Shown here piece after piece: positions 33,422 to 43,793 of a stretch of 50,933 nt of DNA. The notes beneath the pieces were generated by a model, which saw nothing but the letters and a program-made list of their open reading frames with translations, did no database searches and was not told the DNA's origin. The stretch covers positions 1 to 50,933 of the forward strand of contig JAILRU010000055.1 of the NCBI GenBank assembly GCA_024697945.1, read 5' to 3'. The stretch comes from Bacteroidaceae bacterium. Its GTDB lineage: Bacteria > Bacteroidota > Bacteroidia > Bacteroidales > Bacteroidaceae. Each line of letters opens with the position of its first letter. Positions within the stretch are counted from its first letter, which is position 1. Position numbers and translations under genes: made by a program.

Positions 33422-34456
33422 TCACTTTTCATTTTTCTCTTCCTCTAATCCCATATCGATGAGCGTGTATTGTTCCTCAGGGAGTTGCAGCGTGTAGAGA
33501 GAGCCTTCCAGACGGCGTATGAGGCCACGCTTCATCTTCTCCGGAGCATAGACAAAGCCCTCGACCACCACAACACGGTTCGTCTCAGTGTCTATGCGCG
33601 AGTGGCTGACGAAGGGACCGCCCATGCAGTCGTTCTCCATGTACCAGAGACCTCGCATCTCCATTGCATAGCGTTTGTGAACTACGATGGGCTTTATCAT
33701 CGTGCAAAGCGTATCGGTCTTCATGTACATTCCGGGTTTTTCGCCAGGCAGGTTCACCTTCATGATGGAGTCGCGCTTGGCGGTCATGTATTCCTTGTTG
33801 AACGTCTCAGGACCTTCGTAGGGATAACTGTACATGCAGATGTTCTCCATTCCGGTAGCTGTGTTGTTGCTTGTCCAGAAGAAATGCTCGCCCTTCTTGT
33901 AACCGGTGAGCTCCTTTGGCGCATAGAAATGACAGGCGAAGATCTGCCAAGCCAGGTCGTATGTGACCTTCGAGTATTTCTTCTCCAACTCCTTGATGAG
34001 ACGGTTCATCTCCGAACGCGTCAGGAAGTCAATGACCTCCTGCTTGTGATCGATGCAGAACTGACGGAAGTCCTCCAGACTGGGACTGTTGATGCTAAGC
34101 ACAATCTGGTCCATGGCGTACTTGTTGCGCATGAAACGCATGCCTGTGCGGGAGTACTGTGTCTTGTCAATGTTGACCTGAATGATATTGCGAAAGATGC
34201 TGAAGTTCGCATTGAGGTCCTTTGGCTCAATCTGTGTGATATGGAATGAGCGTTCGCTCTGCGGCAGACAGGGCACGTCGGTGTCCAGAATGTCGAAGAG
34301 AGCACGACCGGCTGGAGCGTTCCAGGTCTTTTCGTCGAGTACGACAAGCACCTCATATGGACGTCCGCTGGCTAATGGAAAGATTTGCTCCTTCGTGCAA
34401 CTTGCCAGGAGCAACAGGCAGCATAGTGCCATTATGGAAAACAAATAGCGTTTCAT
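33422..34456 (-). CDS. DUF4837 family lipoprotein (344 aa)
   Basis: A predicted lipoprotein with signal peptide ending LLLLASC. The following ASGRPYEVLVVLDEKTWNAPAGRALFDILD and FRNIIQVNID are characteristic of the Bacteroidetes DUF4837 family, whose function is unknown. It lies 21 bp downstream of rlmN in the same operon. The final residues (EEEKNEK) are written by the TTTTCACTTTTCA-type simple repeat that fills the following gap, so the natural C terminus has probably been extended by repeat DNA. Confidence 0.82.
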   Translation of the reverse strand: MKRYLFSIMALCCLLLLASCTKEQIFPLASGRPYEVLVVLDEKTWNAPAGRALFDILDTDVPCLPQSERSFHITQIEPKDLNANFSIFRNIIQVNIDKTQYSRTGMRFMRNKYAMDQIVLSINSPSLEDFRQFCIDHKQEVIDFLTRSEMNRLIKELEKKYSKVTYDLAWQIFACHFYAPKELTGYKKGEHFFWTSNNTATGMENICMYSYPYEGPETFNKEYMTAKRDSIMKVNLPGEKPGMYMKTDTLCTMIKPIVVHKRYAMEMRGLWYMENDCMGGPFVSHSRIDTETNRVVVVEGFVYAPEKMKRGLIRRLEGSLYTLQLPEEQYTLIDMGLEEEKNEK

Positions 34457-34477
34457 ATTTTTTTATTTTTTATTTTT

Positions 34478-35602
34478 TTATTTTACTTTACTATGTAACA
34501 GTCCGCAGGCTGCAAAGATGTCTTGCCCACGGCTGGCACGTATGGTGGTTGTCACACCATGATGGGTCAGGTAGTCACGCAGCCAGACCATCTTCTCCTC
34601 CGATGCCCTCTGAAAGATTAAAGGTTTGCCATCGCCTTGAATTTTGAATTTTGTTCCGCGACTACAATCGCGCCTTGGTGCTAAAGACATCCAAGAATTT
34701 ATTAAATTTGAATTATCTAATGTTGGTGTATCGGGAATCTCATGGAAGCGTATCAGGTTGACGCGGCATTCTATCTGCGATAGCAGACGGACCAGTTCCT
34801 TGGCATGCCGCTCCGAGTCGTTGAGACCTCCGAAGACGATGTACTCGAAGCTGAGCCTCCGCTGATGGCTCCAGTCTTGCTCCCGAAGCAGGGTCAGCAA
34901 TTCGTGGATACCGTATGCCTTCTCTGCGGGCATCATCTGTAGACGCTCCTCTGGGAAGGGGTTGTGCAGACTGATGGCCAGGTGGCAGTCGCTCTCCCTG
35001 AGGAAGCGTTCTACGCCCTTTCTCGTACCGACCGTCGAGATGGTAATGCGCTTGGGACTCCATCCCCAGCCCTCTGGAGCCGTGAGCAATTGAGTGGCTC
35101 GCAGCACAGCATCCAGGTTGTCCATTGGTTCGCCCTGTCCCATGAAGACGATGTTGGTGAGCTGCTCGCTGTCTGGCACGGAATAGACTTGGTTCAGTAT
35201 GTCGGAAACAGAGAGGTTCCCTCCGAAACCTTGCCTGCCTGTCATGCAGAAGCGGCATCCCATGCGACATCCTGCCTGGCTGCTGACACAGAGTGTGGCG
35301 CGTTCTCCGTCCGGGATGAAGACGCATTCCACCTTCTGACCGCTCTCGGTAGGGAAGAGGTACTTTGCCGTTCCGTCGATGCTCTGCTGCACATCGCAGG
35401 GTGGTACGCAACCAATATCGTAGCGCTCAGCAAGAGCTGCCCGTCCCTTCAGCGAGAGATTCGTCATCTCTTCAATGCTCCTCACGTGCTTGTTGTAGAG
35501 CCAGTCAGCTATCTGTTTTGCCGCATAAGCTGGCAGTCCCACCTCTGTGGTGACAGCCTTCAGCTCATCGAGCGTCATACCAAGCAACTTTTTCCTCTCC
35601 AT
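34478..35602 (-). CDS. rlmN: 23S rRNA (adenine-2503-C2) methyltransferase RlmN, with a repeat-derived insertion
   Basis: A radical-SAM dual-specificity methyltransferase for A2503 of 23S rRNA and A37 of some tRNAs. The CRMGCRFCMTG cluster motif (about 115-125), GQGEPMDNLD, ISTVGTRKGVERF and the catalytic-cysteine end TIRASRGQDIFAACGLL are all present. Between IPDTP and LIFQRASEEK lie roughly 30 extra residues (NSNLINSWMSLAPRRDCSRG and following) encoded by the 46-bp two-hairpin element and its AT-rich flanks (34640-34712). The frame is kept, so the protein is probably still made. First gene of a seven-gene operon; a -7 element lies at 35652-35645. Confidence 0.93.
   Translation of the reverse strand: MERKKLLGMTLDELKAVTTEVGLPAYAAKQIADWLYNKHVRSIEEMTNLSLKGRAALAERYDIGCVPPCDVQQSIDGTAKYLFPTESGQKVECVFIPDGERATLCVSSQAGCRMGCRFCMTGRQGFGGNLSVSDILNQVYSVPDSEQLTNIVFMGQGEPMDNLDAVLRATQLLTAPEGWGWSPKRITISTVGTRKGVERFLRESDCHLAISLHNPFPEERLQMMPAEKAYGIHELLTLLREQDWSHQRRLSFEYIVFGGLNDSERHAKELVRLLSQIECRVNLIRFHEIPDTPTLDNSNLINSWMSLAPRRDCSRGTKFKIQGDGKPLIFQRASEEKMVWLRDYLTHHGVTTTIRASRGQDIFAACGLLHSKVK
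34653..34699 (-). repeat. Two-hairpin interspersed element, copy C, inside rlmN
   Basis: On the minus strand this 47-bp segment aligns with copies A and B with one extra base and a few substitutions. Hairpin 2 is CGCGA, loop TTGTAG, TCGCG, against CGCAA/TTGCG in A and B: both sides of one base pair changed (A-T to G-C). It is translated in frame as part of rlmN. Confidence 0.8.
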
Positions 35603-35644
35603 CTCACGGTGTTTTTATTGCAGTCTCGCAGGACATTTCTTCTG

Positions 35645-35652
35645 CAAAGTTA
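35645..35652 (-). promoter_or_regulatory. -7 element of the rlmN-secG operon
   Basis: TAACTTTG on the minus strand, about 43 bp before the rlmN start; no clear TTTG box at the expected distance. Confidence 0.5.
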
Positions 35653-35747
35653 CATTATAATTATGTAAAACCGGCCTTCTGAAAGAAAAAAGTTGTCTTT
35701 TTTCACTTCTTTTAGAAGAAAATGATGGTTGTTTAGGAAACTTTTAC

Positions 35748-35755
35748 TATCTTTG
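35748..35755 (+). promoter_or_regulatory. -7 element of the GH109-like gene
   Basis: TATCTTTG fits TAnnTTTG, 31 bp before the ATG. A weak TTG lies upstream at a shorter than usual distance. Confidence 0.5.
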
Positions 35756-35786
35756 TGCTTGAAAACATACTCTAAAGCTGATAACA

Positions 35787-37370
35787 ATGAACATTAAACA
35801 TTTATCCATTGCCCTTCTTTCGGCAGTTCTTTTCAGTGTTAATTTGTTGGCACAAAGTCTCAGCCCCAGCACCAAGACGCATTGGGACAAAGGGACGCTC
35901 GTTATTGATTCGCCTGTTCGTCCTGCAGGACAACAACATGTTATGGGTCTGACAGCACCTAAGATGGCTACGGTTCGTGTAGCTTTCGTCGGTTTGGGTA
36001 TGCGAGGCCCAGGTGCTGTGGCTCGTTTCACCCACATCCCAGGTGTTCAAATAGTCGCCCTTTGCGACTATGAGGAGGGCCGTGCAGAGGGTTGCCAGAA
36101 ATACTTGCGCGAGGCAGGCCTTCCACCAGCAGAAATCTATAGCGGTGAGAAGGGATACGAAGAGGTGTGTAAGCGTCCTGACGTTGACCTCGTCTATGTC
36201 GCTACCGATTGGGACCATCACTTCCCTGTTGCCAAGTGTGCCCTCGAGAATGGTAAGCACACGGCTATCGAGGTGCCAAGTGCTATGAATCTTGAGCAGT
36301 GCTGGGAACTCATCAACCTCAGCGAGAAGACACGTCTCCATTGTATGATTCTGGAGAACTGCTGCTATGACTGGTACGAGCTCAACGCGCTCAACATGGC
36401 TCAGAATGGTGTCTTCGGTGAAGTGATTCGTGGTGAGGGTGCCTACATCCACAACCTCGATGACTTCTGGGACTACTATTGGAAGAACCCAGCCGACCCT
36501 GATCAGGCAAAGCTTGGCTGGCGCATGAAGTACAACCGTGACAATCGTGGCGATGTCTATGCAACTCATGGCCTCGGTCCTGTGGCTCTCGCTATGAACA
36601 TCCATCGTGGCGACCGTTTCACTACGCTTGTAGCTATGGATACTAAGAGTGTTCATGGCAAGGAATATGTGGAGAAGAAGACTGGCAAGCCCTGCGAGAA
36701 TTTCCGCAATGGCGACCAGACCACAACCCTCATGCGTACTGCCGAGGGCAAGGTTGTTGAAATCCAGCACAACGTCATGAATCCGCAGCCCTACAATCGC
36801 CTGTTCAAGCTTACGGGTACCAAGGGTTATGCCACCAAGTATCCTGAACAGCACTTCGCCCTCGACAAGAGCCAGCTTGCTGCCAGCGGTGTGGCTCCTA
36901 AGGTGGACGACCTCTCCAGTCACGGCTTCCTGCCTAAAGCCGAGCAAGATGCTCTCGTAGCCAAGTACCAGCACCCCATCATCAAGAAGTATGGCGAGAT
37001 GGCACAGAAGGTTGGTGGTCATGGCGGTATGGACTTCTTCATGGATGCCCGTCTCGTTTATTGCCTCCAGAACGGACTGCCCCTCGATATGGACGTCTAT
37101 GACTTGGCAGAGTGGTGTAGCTTGGCTGAACTGGGTGCACTCAGCATGGACAACAACAGTTGTGCCGTAGCCTTCCCCGATTTCACTCGTGGCTTCTGGA
37201 ATGTGCAGAAGGGCTTCCAGTTCGCTTGGGCGAGCCCCGAAGATGAGGCTGCTGCCGAAGCTGCTGCAATTGCAAGCACTGAGGCCCAGAAGGAACTTGC
37301 TCTCAAGAAGAAACTCTGGGAGAAATACGATAAGGCAAAGGAAAAGGCCTCAAAGAAGGGGAAGAAGTGA
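35787..37370 (+). CDS. Gfo/Idh/MocA-family secreted oxidoreductase, GH109-like (527 aa)
   Basis: An exported NAD-dependent protein of the family that includes GH109 alpha-N-acetylgalactosaminidases, which hydrolyse glycosides through a redox cycle on bound NAD. A signal peptide (about 1-22, ending NLLAQ) precedes the Rossmann motif VAFVGLGMRGPGAVARF (about 65-80). VDLVYVATDWDHHFPVAKCALENGKHTAIEVPSA and GRGDVYATHGLGP-like (here NRGDVYATHGLGP) follow, with KVGGHGGMDFFMDARL near 410. A role in degrading host or dietary N-acetylgalactosamine-bearing glycans is inferred. The C terminus is lysine- and alanine-rich. The next gene's start overlaps this stop codon. Confidence 0.85.
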   Translation: MNIKHLSIALLSAVLFSVNLLAQSLSPSTKTHWDKGTLVIDSPVRPAGQQHVMGLTAPKMATVRVAFVGLGMRGPGAVARFTHIPGVQIVALCDYEEGRAEGCQKYLREAGLPPAEIYSGEKGYEEVCKRPDVDLVYVATDWDHHFPVAKCALENGKHTAIEVPSAMNLEQCWELINLSEKTRLHCMILENCCYDWYELNALNMAQNGVFGEVIRGEGAYIHNLDDFWDYYWKNPADPDQAKLGWRMKYNRDNRGDVYATHGLGPVALAMNIHRGDRFTTLVAMDTKSVHGKEYVEKKTGKPCENFRNGDQTTTLMRTAEGKVVEIQHNVMNPQPYNRLFKLTGTKGYATKYPEQHFALDKSQLAASGVAPKVDDLSSHGFLPKAEQDALVAKYQHPIIKKYGEMAQKVGGHGGMDFFMDARLVYCLQNGLPLDMDVYDLAEWCSLAELGALSMDNNSCAVAFPDFTRGFWNVQKGFQFAWASPEDEAAAEAAAIASTEAQKELALKKKLWEKYDKAKEKASKKGKK

Positions 37371-37922
37371 ATAGAATTCAAAATTCAAAATTAAAAATTC
37401 AAAAACAAGAGTTACGTCGCTACGTTAGGGCGCAGAAGAAACAATATACCGCTGCTCAGCTGGCGGCGATGTCTGAACAGATATGTGGCAAGGTGCTCCG
37501 TTCTGCCTGGTGGCAGGAGGCGGGCACCTCGCTTTTGTATTACCCTCTTGCGGACGAGGTCGATGTCCGGCCTCTGATTTTGGGTGCTTACAAGAACGGT
37601 AAGCGTGTTTTGTTGCCTGTCTGCAAGGGAGACGATTTGGAGCTACATCTTTATGAAGGCGAGGACTCCCTTGCCCCTGGAGCCTTCGGCATTATGGAAC
37701 CTTTGGGACCGCTCTTTGCTGCAGAGAATTATTCCGAGATTCAACTTGCCATCATTCCGGGAATGGCGTTCGACAGGATGGGTCACCGCATGGGCAGGGG
37801 CCGTGGTTATTACGACCGCCTCCTGCCACAACTCACTGCGGCTAAGCTACAAGGCATCTGCTTCCCCTTCCAACTCTTAGAGCATGTCCCTACAGATGCC
37901 CATGATGTTGCTGTTCACGAGG

Positions 37923-40312
<2,390 letters not shown>

Positions 40313-40329
40313 TCAGTTGTTTAGTTGAG

Positions 40330-41103
40330 TTATTTATTCAGGAACTCTGTTAGCGGTGAACTTGCTTCTGCTGCATCGCTGATGGCTCCAAGACCTGCTT
40401 CGTAGGCTTGACGGCCTGCAATGATAGCCTGGCGGAATGCATCTGCCATCTTCACAGGGTCGCCAGATACGGCGATTGCGGTATTAACAAGGCAACAGTC
40501 TGCCCCCATCTCCATGGCTTCTGCTGCATGACTCGGAGCACCTATTCCGGCATCAACCACAACAGGCACAGTAGCCTGTTCGATGATGATTTGCAGGAAG
40601 TCTTTCATGCGCAGACCTTTGTTTGTGCCGATAGGTGCAGCAAGCGGCATTACCGTTGCTGCTCCGGCTTCCTCCAAATGTTTGCATAGTGTGGGGTCTG
40701 CCTGACAGTAAGGTAGCACTACAAATCCAAGTTTGACCAGCTCTTCTGTTGCTTTAAGCGTCTCCACAGAGTCGGGGAGGAGGTAACGAGGGTCGGGATG
40801 AATCTCCAGTTTCAACCAGTTTGTGCCGAACGCTTCACGAGCCATCTGTGCTGCAAAGATGGCTTCCTCTGCATTCCGAACGCCACTGGTATTGGGCAAC
40901 AGTTGTATGTTCTTGTTTTGTGTGATGTGTGTCAACAGGTCGTCCTCAGCATCACCCAACTCGATACGCTTCATGGCTACTGTTACCATCTCAGTTCCTG
41001 ATGCCTCTATGGCACGAGCCATGAGGTCGTTGTTATTGAATTTCCCCGTCCCGAGGAACAGACGCGAATTAAACTCGCGTCCAGCTATTATTAATTTCTT
41101 CAT
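40330..41103 (-). CDS. thiG: Thiazole synthase ThiG
   Basis: Forms the thiazole phosphate ring from deoxyxylulose phosphate, ThiS thiocarboxylate and dehydroglycine. [14 protein letters not shown] (N terminus), [35 protein letters not shown] and [32 protein letters not shown] are ThiG hallmarks; the active-site lysine is in the WLKLEIH segment. It lies between thiE and thiC. Dehydroglycine must come from ThiH or ThiO, neither of which is in this window. Confidence 0.95.
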   Translation of the reverse strand: MKKLIIAGREFNSRLFLGTGKFNNNDLMARAIEASGTEMVTVAMKRIELGDAEDDLLTHITQNKNIQLLPNTSGVRNAEEAIFAAQMAREAFGTNWLKLEIHPDPRYLLPDSVETLKATEELVKLGFVVLPYCQADPTLCKHLEEAGAATVMPLAAPIGTNKGLRMKDFLQIIIEQATVPVVVDAGIGAPSHAAEAMEMGADCCLVNTAIAVSGDPVKMADAFRQAIIAGRQAYEAGLGAISDAAEASSPLTEFLNK

Positions 41104-41161
41104 TTCTTCATTTCTTCATTCTTTACCCTATAACCCATAACCTATAACCATTAATTTTCCT

Positions 41162-41800
41162 TCATCCCTCTTCCCTCTTCCCTCTTAACTCTTCAAGATT
41201 TGCAATCTCCATTGCGAATCTTGTCGGCTCCTCCGCTCTTAATATGGCTCCAGAGAGGGCGATACCTGCGATGCCTGTTTGCATGAGGGCAGGAATATCA
41301 TCGGCAGTAATACCTCCAATCGCCACAATGGGGATATCGATGCCGGCCGCTTTGACTTTCTGCATGATGTTGCGATAACCTTCCAAACCGAGAGTGGGGG
41401 AGAGGCCTTGTTTTGTTGTCGTGAAGCGGAAAGGTCCACAACCGATATAGGTAGCTGAAGCATGGTAGTGCATTTCTATGTCTTCAAATGTGTTGGCTGT
41501 CCCGCCTATGATGGCGTTGTCTCCAAGGATACGTCTTGCTTCGGCAATTGGCATGTCTTTCTTGCCCAAATGCACGCCATCTGCACCAAGTTCACGAACC
41601 AGTCCCACACGGTCATCAATGATGAAGGTCGCATGGTAACTGTCACAGAGCTTCCTCACCTCTTTCCCTATACGGAGAAAGTCATCATCAGTCGCATCCT
41701 TCATGCGTAGCTGTATCCACTTCAATCCACCATCAAGGGCGAGACGAATCCCGTCTAAATGGCTGTATTGCTCCGTGTAGTGTGAAATGAATTGTATCAT
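41162..41800 (-). CDS. thiE: Thiamine-phosphate synthase ThiE
   Basis: Joins HMP pyrophosphate and thiazole phosphate into thiamine phosphate. GLKWIQLRMKDATDDDFL, FIIDDRVGLVRELGADGVHLGKKDMPI and GIAGIALSGAIL are the characteristic TIM-barrel segments. Its ATG overlaps the thiS stop (ATGA). The last residues (ELRGKREEG) are encoded by a CCCTCTTCCCTCTT simple repeat that also fills intergenic gaps near 43775, so the natural C terminus appears to have been extended. Confidence 0.95.
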   Translation of the reverse strand: MIQFISHYTEQYSHLDGIRLALDGGLKWIQLRMKDATDDDFLRIGKEVRKLCDSYHATFIIDDRVGLVRELGADGVHLGKKDMPIAEARRILGDNAIIGGTANTFEDIEMHYHASATYIGCGPFRFTTTKQGLSPTLGLEGYRNIMQKVKAAGIDIPIVAIGGITADDIPALMQTGIAGIALSGAILRAEEPTRFAMEIANLEELRGKREEG

Positions 41801-41994
41801 CCTCCGCAGGCTGCTTTAATGATTACTATGTGTGCTCCTTCGCTCAAAGGCGTTTGCTCCCATTGTGTTCGTGGCACCATTTTACCTTCAACAGCCACAG
41901 CCACACCCTTCTCAGGCAGCGATAGCTCAACAGCCAATGCCCCCAAGCTCCCAGCCTCAGTACTTACAGGTTTATTGTTGACGTATATTTGCAT
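41797..41994 (-). CDS. thiS: Sulfur carrier protein ThiS
   Basis: A 65-aa ubiquitin-fold sulfur carrier that ends in Gly-Gly (AACGG), the site of adenylation by ThiF and thiocarboxylation. The ATG at 41994 gives MQIYVNNKPV, the normal ThiS start; a longer in-frame extension upstream reads through the copy B repeat and is rejected. The stop overlaps the thiE start. Confidence 0.92.
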   Translation of the reverse strand: MQIYVNNKPVSTEAGSLGALAVELSLPEKGVAVAVEGKMVPRTQWEQTPLSEGAHIVIIKAACGG

Positions 41995-42008
41995 AATTTT
42001 CAATTCAT

Positions 42009-42054
42009 AATTCTTGGATGCTTTAGCACCAAGGCGCAATGTTAGTTGCGGAAC
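42009..42054 (+). repeat. 46-bp two-hairpin interspersed element, copy B
   Basis: Identical over 46 bp to copy A at 24595-24640. It lies in the thiD-thiS gap, 15 bp before the thiS start codon, inverted relative to thiS transcription, and could form RNA hairpins in the operon mRNA. Confidence 0.85.
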
Positions 42055-42097
42055 TCAATTCATAATTCCTCATTCTTCATTCTTCACTTTTCACTTT

Positions 42098-42928
42098 TCA
42101 CTTCCACTTTACCGGTCCATGTCCGTGCCCAATCTCATATTCTGCCCCATCAAGTATGGCTTTCGCAATGAAGGCTTTAGCGCCATTTGCCGCTTCTTTC
42201 AACCCTTCTCCCTTGGCAAGCAGTGCAGCAAGGGCGGAGGACATCGTACAACCTGTTCCGTGGGTGTTACGGGTGTCAATCCTCTGGGAAGGCAGCTCAA
42301 GCATTATCCCCGTCTCGTTGTCGTAGAAGTAGTCGATAAGCACTTCTGTGGATGGTATATTGTAATTTGTCGGATTGTCTAAAGCAAGGTGTCCAGCCTT
42401 CAACAATACTGACACATTATATATATGTGCGAGCTTCTTTGCGGCTTCTGGCAAGGCAGCCTGCGAATCAAGCTTCTCCCTGCCAAGCAGAATCTCTGCC
42501 TCTGGTATGTTAGGCGTGATGACTCTTGAGAGTGGGATTAGCTCTGATTGAAGTGTGGCGATGGCACTTTCTTCTATCAGTCGATGACCGCTTGTCGAGA
42601 CCATCACAGGGTCGAGAACAACATTATCTATCTTGTATTTGCGAAGCATCTCAGCAACTCCTTTCACCACTTCTGCCGAGTGCAACATGCCTATCTTCAC
42701 TGCATCTGCACCAATATCACTCAACACAGCCTCTATCTGTCCCTTGATGATATCCACAGGCACAGGATGAACAGCCTCCACCCCAATCGTGTTCTGCACA
42801 GTGACAGCTGTAATGGCATTCATTGCATAGCAATCCAATGCCGAGATAGTCTTGATATCAGCCTGTATCCCAGCCCCCCCACCACTGTCACTCCCAGCTA
42901 TAGAAAGAACCCTTTTATATCTCTTCAT
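42098..42928 (-). CDS. thiD: Hydroxymethylpyrimidine (phosphate) kinase ThiD
   Basis: Phosphorylates HMP and HMP phosphate. SIAGSDSGGGAGIQADIKTISAL is the N-terminal ribokinase-type motif, NVVLDPVMVSTSGHRL the central segment and DTRNTHGTGCTMSSALAALLAKG the anion hole with the catalytic base. First thi gene of the operon, 28 bp downstream of the ybaK-like gene. Only simple repeats of the TTTTCACTTTTCAC type lie in front of it, leaving no room for a TPP riboswitch. Confidence 0.95.
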   Translation of the reverse strand: MKRYKRVLSIAGSDSGGGAGIQADIKTISALDCYAMNAITAVTVQNTIGVEAVHPVPVDIIKGQIEAVLSDIGADAVKIGMLHSAEVVKGVAEMLRKYKIDNVVLDPVMVSTSGHRLIEESAIATLQSELIPLSRVITPNIPEAEILLGREKLDSQAALPEAAKKLAHIYNVSVLLKAGHLALDNPTNYNIPSTEVLIDYFYDNETGIMLELPSQRIDTRNTHGTGCTMSSALAALLAKGEGLKEAANGAKAFIAKAILDGAEYEIGHGHGPVKWK

Positions 42929-42956
42929 AATTCACTTTTCACTTTTCACTTTTCAC

Positions 42957-43508
42957 TTAATATAGTTCCACATACTCATACCTATTCCCCACTTCTTTCA
43001 GATACCGCTCAAAGTCCTCAAGGGCAATGACTACCGTACCCCGACAGTCGTTCGGGTGGAAGGACAGCGTCTTCTTGCTTGGGTCTGGATAGTTGCTGTC
43101 ATCCTTAAGTGCAGCATCGAGGAAGAGGTGCACATGATGCTCTTTATCATTGATGAGCCCGAAGGGAGATACACTGCCGGGTTCAAGACCCAGATACTTC
43201 ATCATACGTTCCGGAGAAGCAAAGGAGAGTTTCCCGCATGAAGGCTTCCCTTGTGCCTGAAGTGCCTGTTTCAGGCGGGCTTCGAGGTCGTGGATGTCAA
43301 GGTCGTGGTCACAATGGAAGCAGATAAGGTAATGCTGGTTTCCCTTGTGGTTACGCATGAAGATGTTCTTGCAATGCACCGAACCATCATCCTTCCACCA
43401 TCGTTTAGCTTCCTCGATGGTCTTGCCCTCGGGATGGTTGTAACAGGTGAATGGAATACCGTGTTCCCGAAGGTAGTTAAGTACTATGTCTTGTCTTTCT
43501 GATGCCAT
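42957..43508 (-). CDS. YbaK/ProX-type prolyl-tRNA editing deacylase
   Basis: A trans-editing enzyme expected to hydrolyse misacylated (often Ala- or Cys-) tRNA-Pro. FTCYNHPEGKTIEEAKRWW, CKNIFMRNHKGNQHYLIC (active-site lysine in CKN), LSFASPERMMKYLGLEPGSVSPFGLIND and CRGTVVIALEDFERYL fit the ProX subfamily. The promoter at 43517-43548 lies so close that the mRNA may be nearly leaderless. It heads the thi operon, an arrangement with no obvious functional logic. Confidence 0.9.
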   Translation of the reverse strand: MASERQDIVLNYLREHGIPFTCYNHPEGKTIEEAKRWWKDDGSVHCKNIFMRNHKGNQHYLICFHCDHDLDIHDLEARLKQALQAQGKPSCGKLSFASPERMMKYLGLEPGSVSPFGLINDKEHHVHLFLDAALKDDSNYPDPSKKTLSFHPNDCRGTVVIALEDFERYLKEVGNRYEYVELY

Positions 43509-43516
43509 AATGCGTG

Positions 43517-43548
43517 CAAAGTTAATACATTCTGCGCAAATTCACAAA
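43517..43548 (-). promoter_or_regulatory. Promoter of the ybaK-thiDSEGCF operon
   Basis: On the minus strand TTTG (43548-43545), a 20-bp spacer and TAACTTTG (43524-43517) match the consensus. Predicted transcription start is about 43510, only a couple of bases before the ATG at 43508. Confidence 0.7.
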
Positions 43549-43557
43549 TTTGCAGGC

Positions 43558-43731
43558 CTATTTGTCTGTAAAACTCTCCACGTTCTGCTTGGCAGTTTCC
43601 TCTATCGCCTTGTCATGTCCTACCAAAGCAGCAAAAGGCGCAAACTGTGCAGCCCGATGATACATCGACATCTGCGGATGCTTCTTCGACACATAATGCG
43701 GCAAGTTTATAATATCATCGTAAAGTCCCAT
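43558..43731 (-). CDS. YolD-like small protein, partner of the Y-family polymerase (57 aa)
   Basis: The sequence LYDDIINLPHYVSKKHPQMSM followed by HRAAQFAPFAALVGHDKAIEETA fits the YolD-like family, small proteins often encoded beside UmuC/DinB-type polymerases. Here it follows such a polymerase by 62 bp on the same strand. It may modulate translesion synthesis, but its biochemical role is not established. The ATG at 43731 is preferred over the TTG at 43740. Confidence 0.75.
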   Translation of the reverse strand: MGLYDDIINLPHYVSKKHPQMSMYHRAAQFAPFAALVGHDKAIEETAKQNVESFTDK

Positions 43732-43793
43732 AACTCTCAATTCATAACTCTCAATTCATAATTCATAATTTTTCCCTCTTCCCTCATCCCTCT

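Noticed and set aside
35802..37022. 406-codon open frame opposite the GH109-like gene
   Set aside because: The plus-strand gene has a signal peptide, a Rossmann motif and a promoter; the antisense frame has no family features.
41995..42039. N-terminal extension of ThiS
   Set aside because: The extra residues are translated from repeat copy B; MQIYVNN at 41994 is the normal ThiS start.
42929..42956. TPP riboswitch upstream of thiD
   Set aside because: Only a 28-bp simple repeat is present and no THI-box motif was seen.
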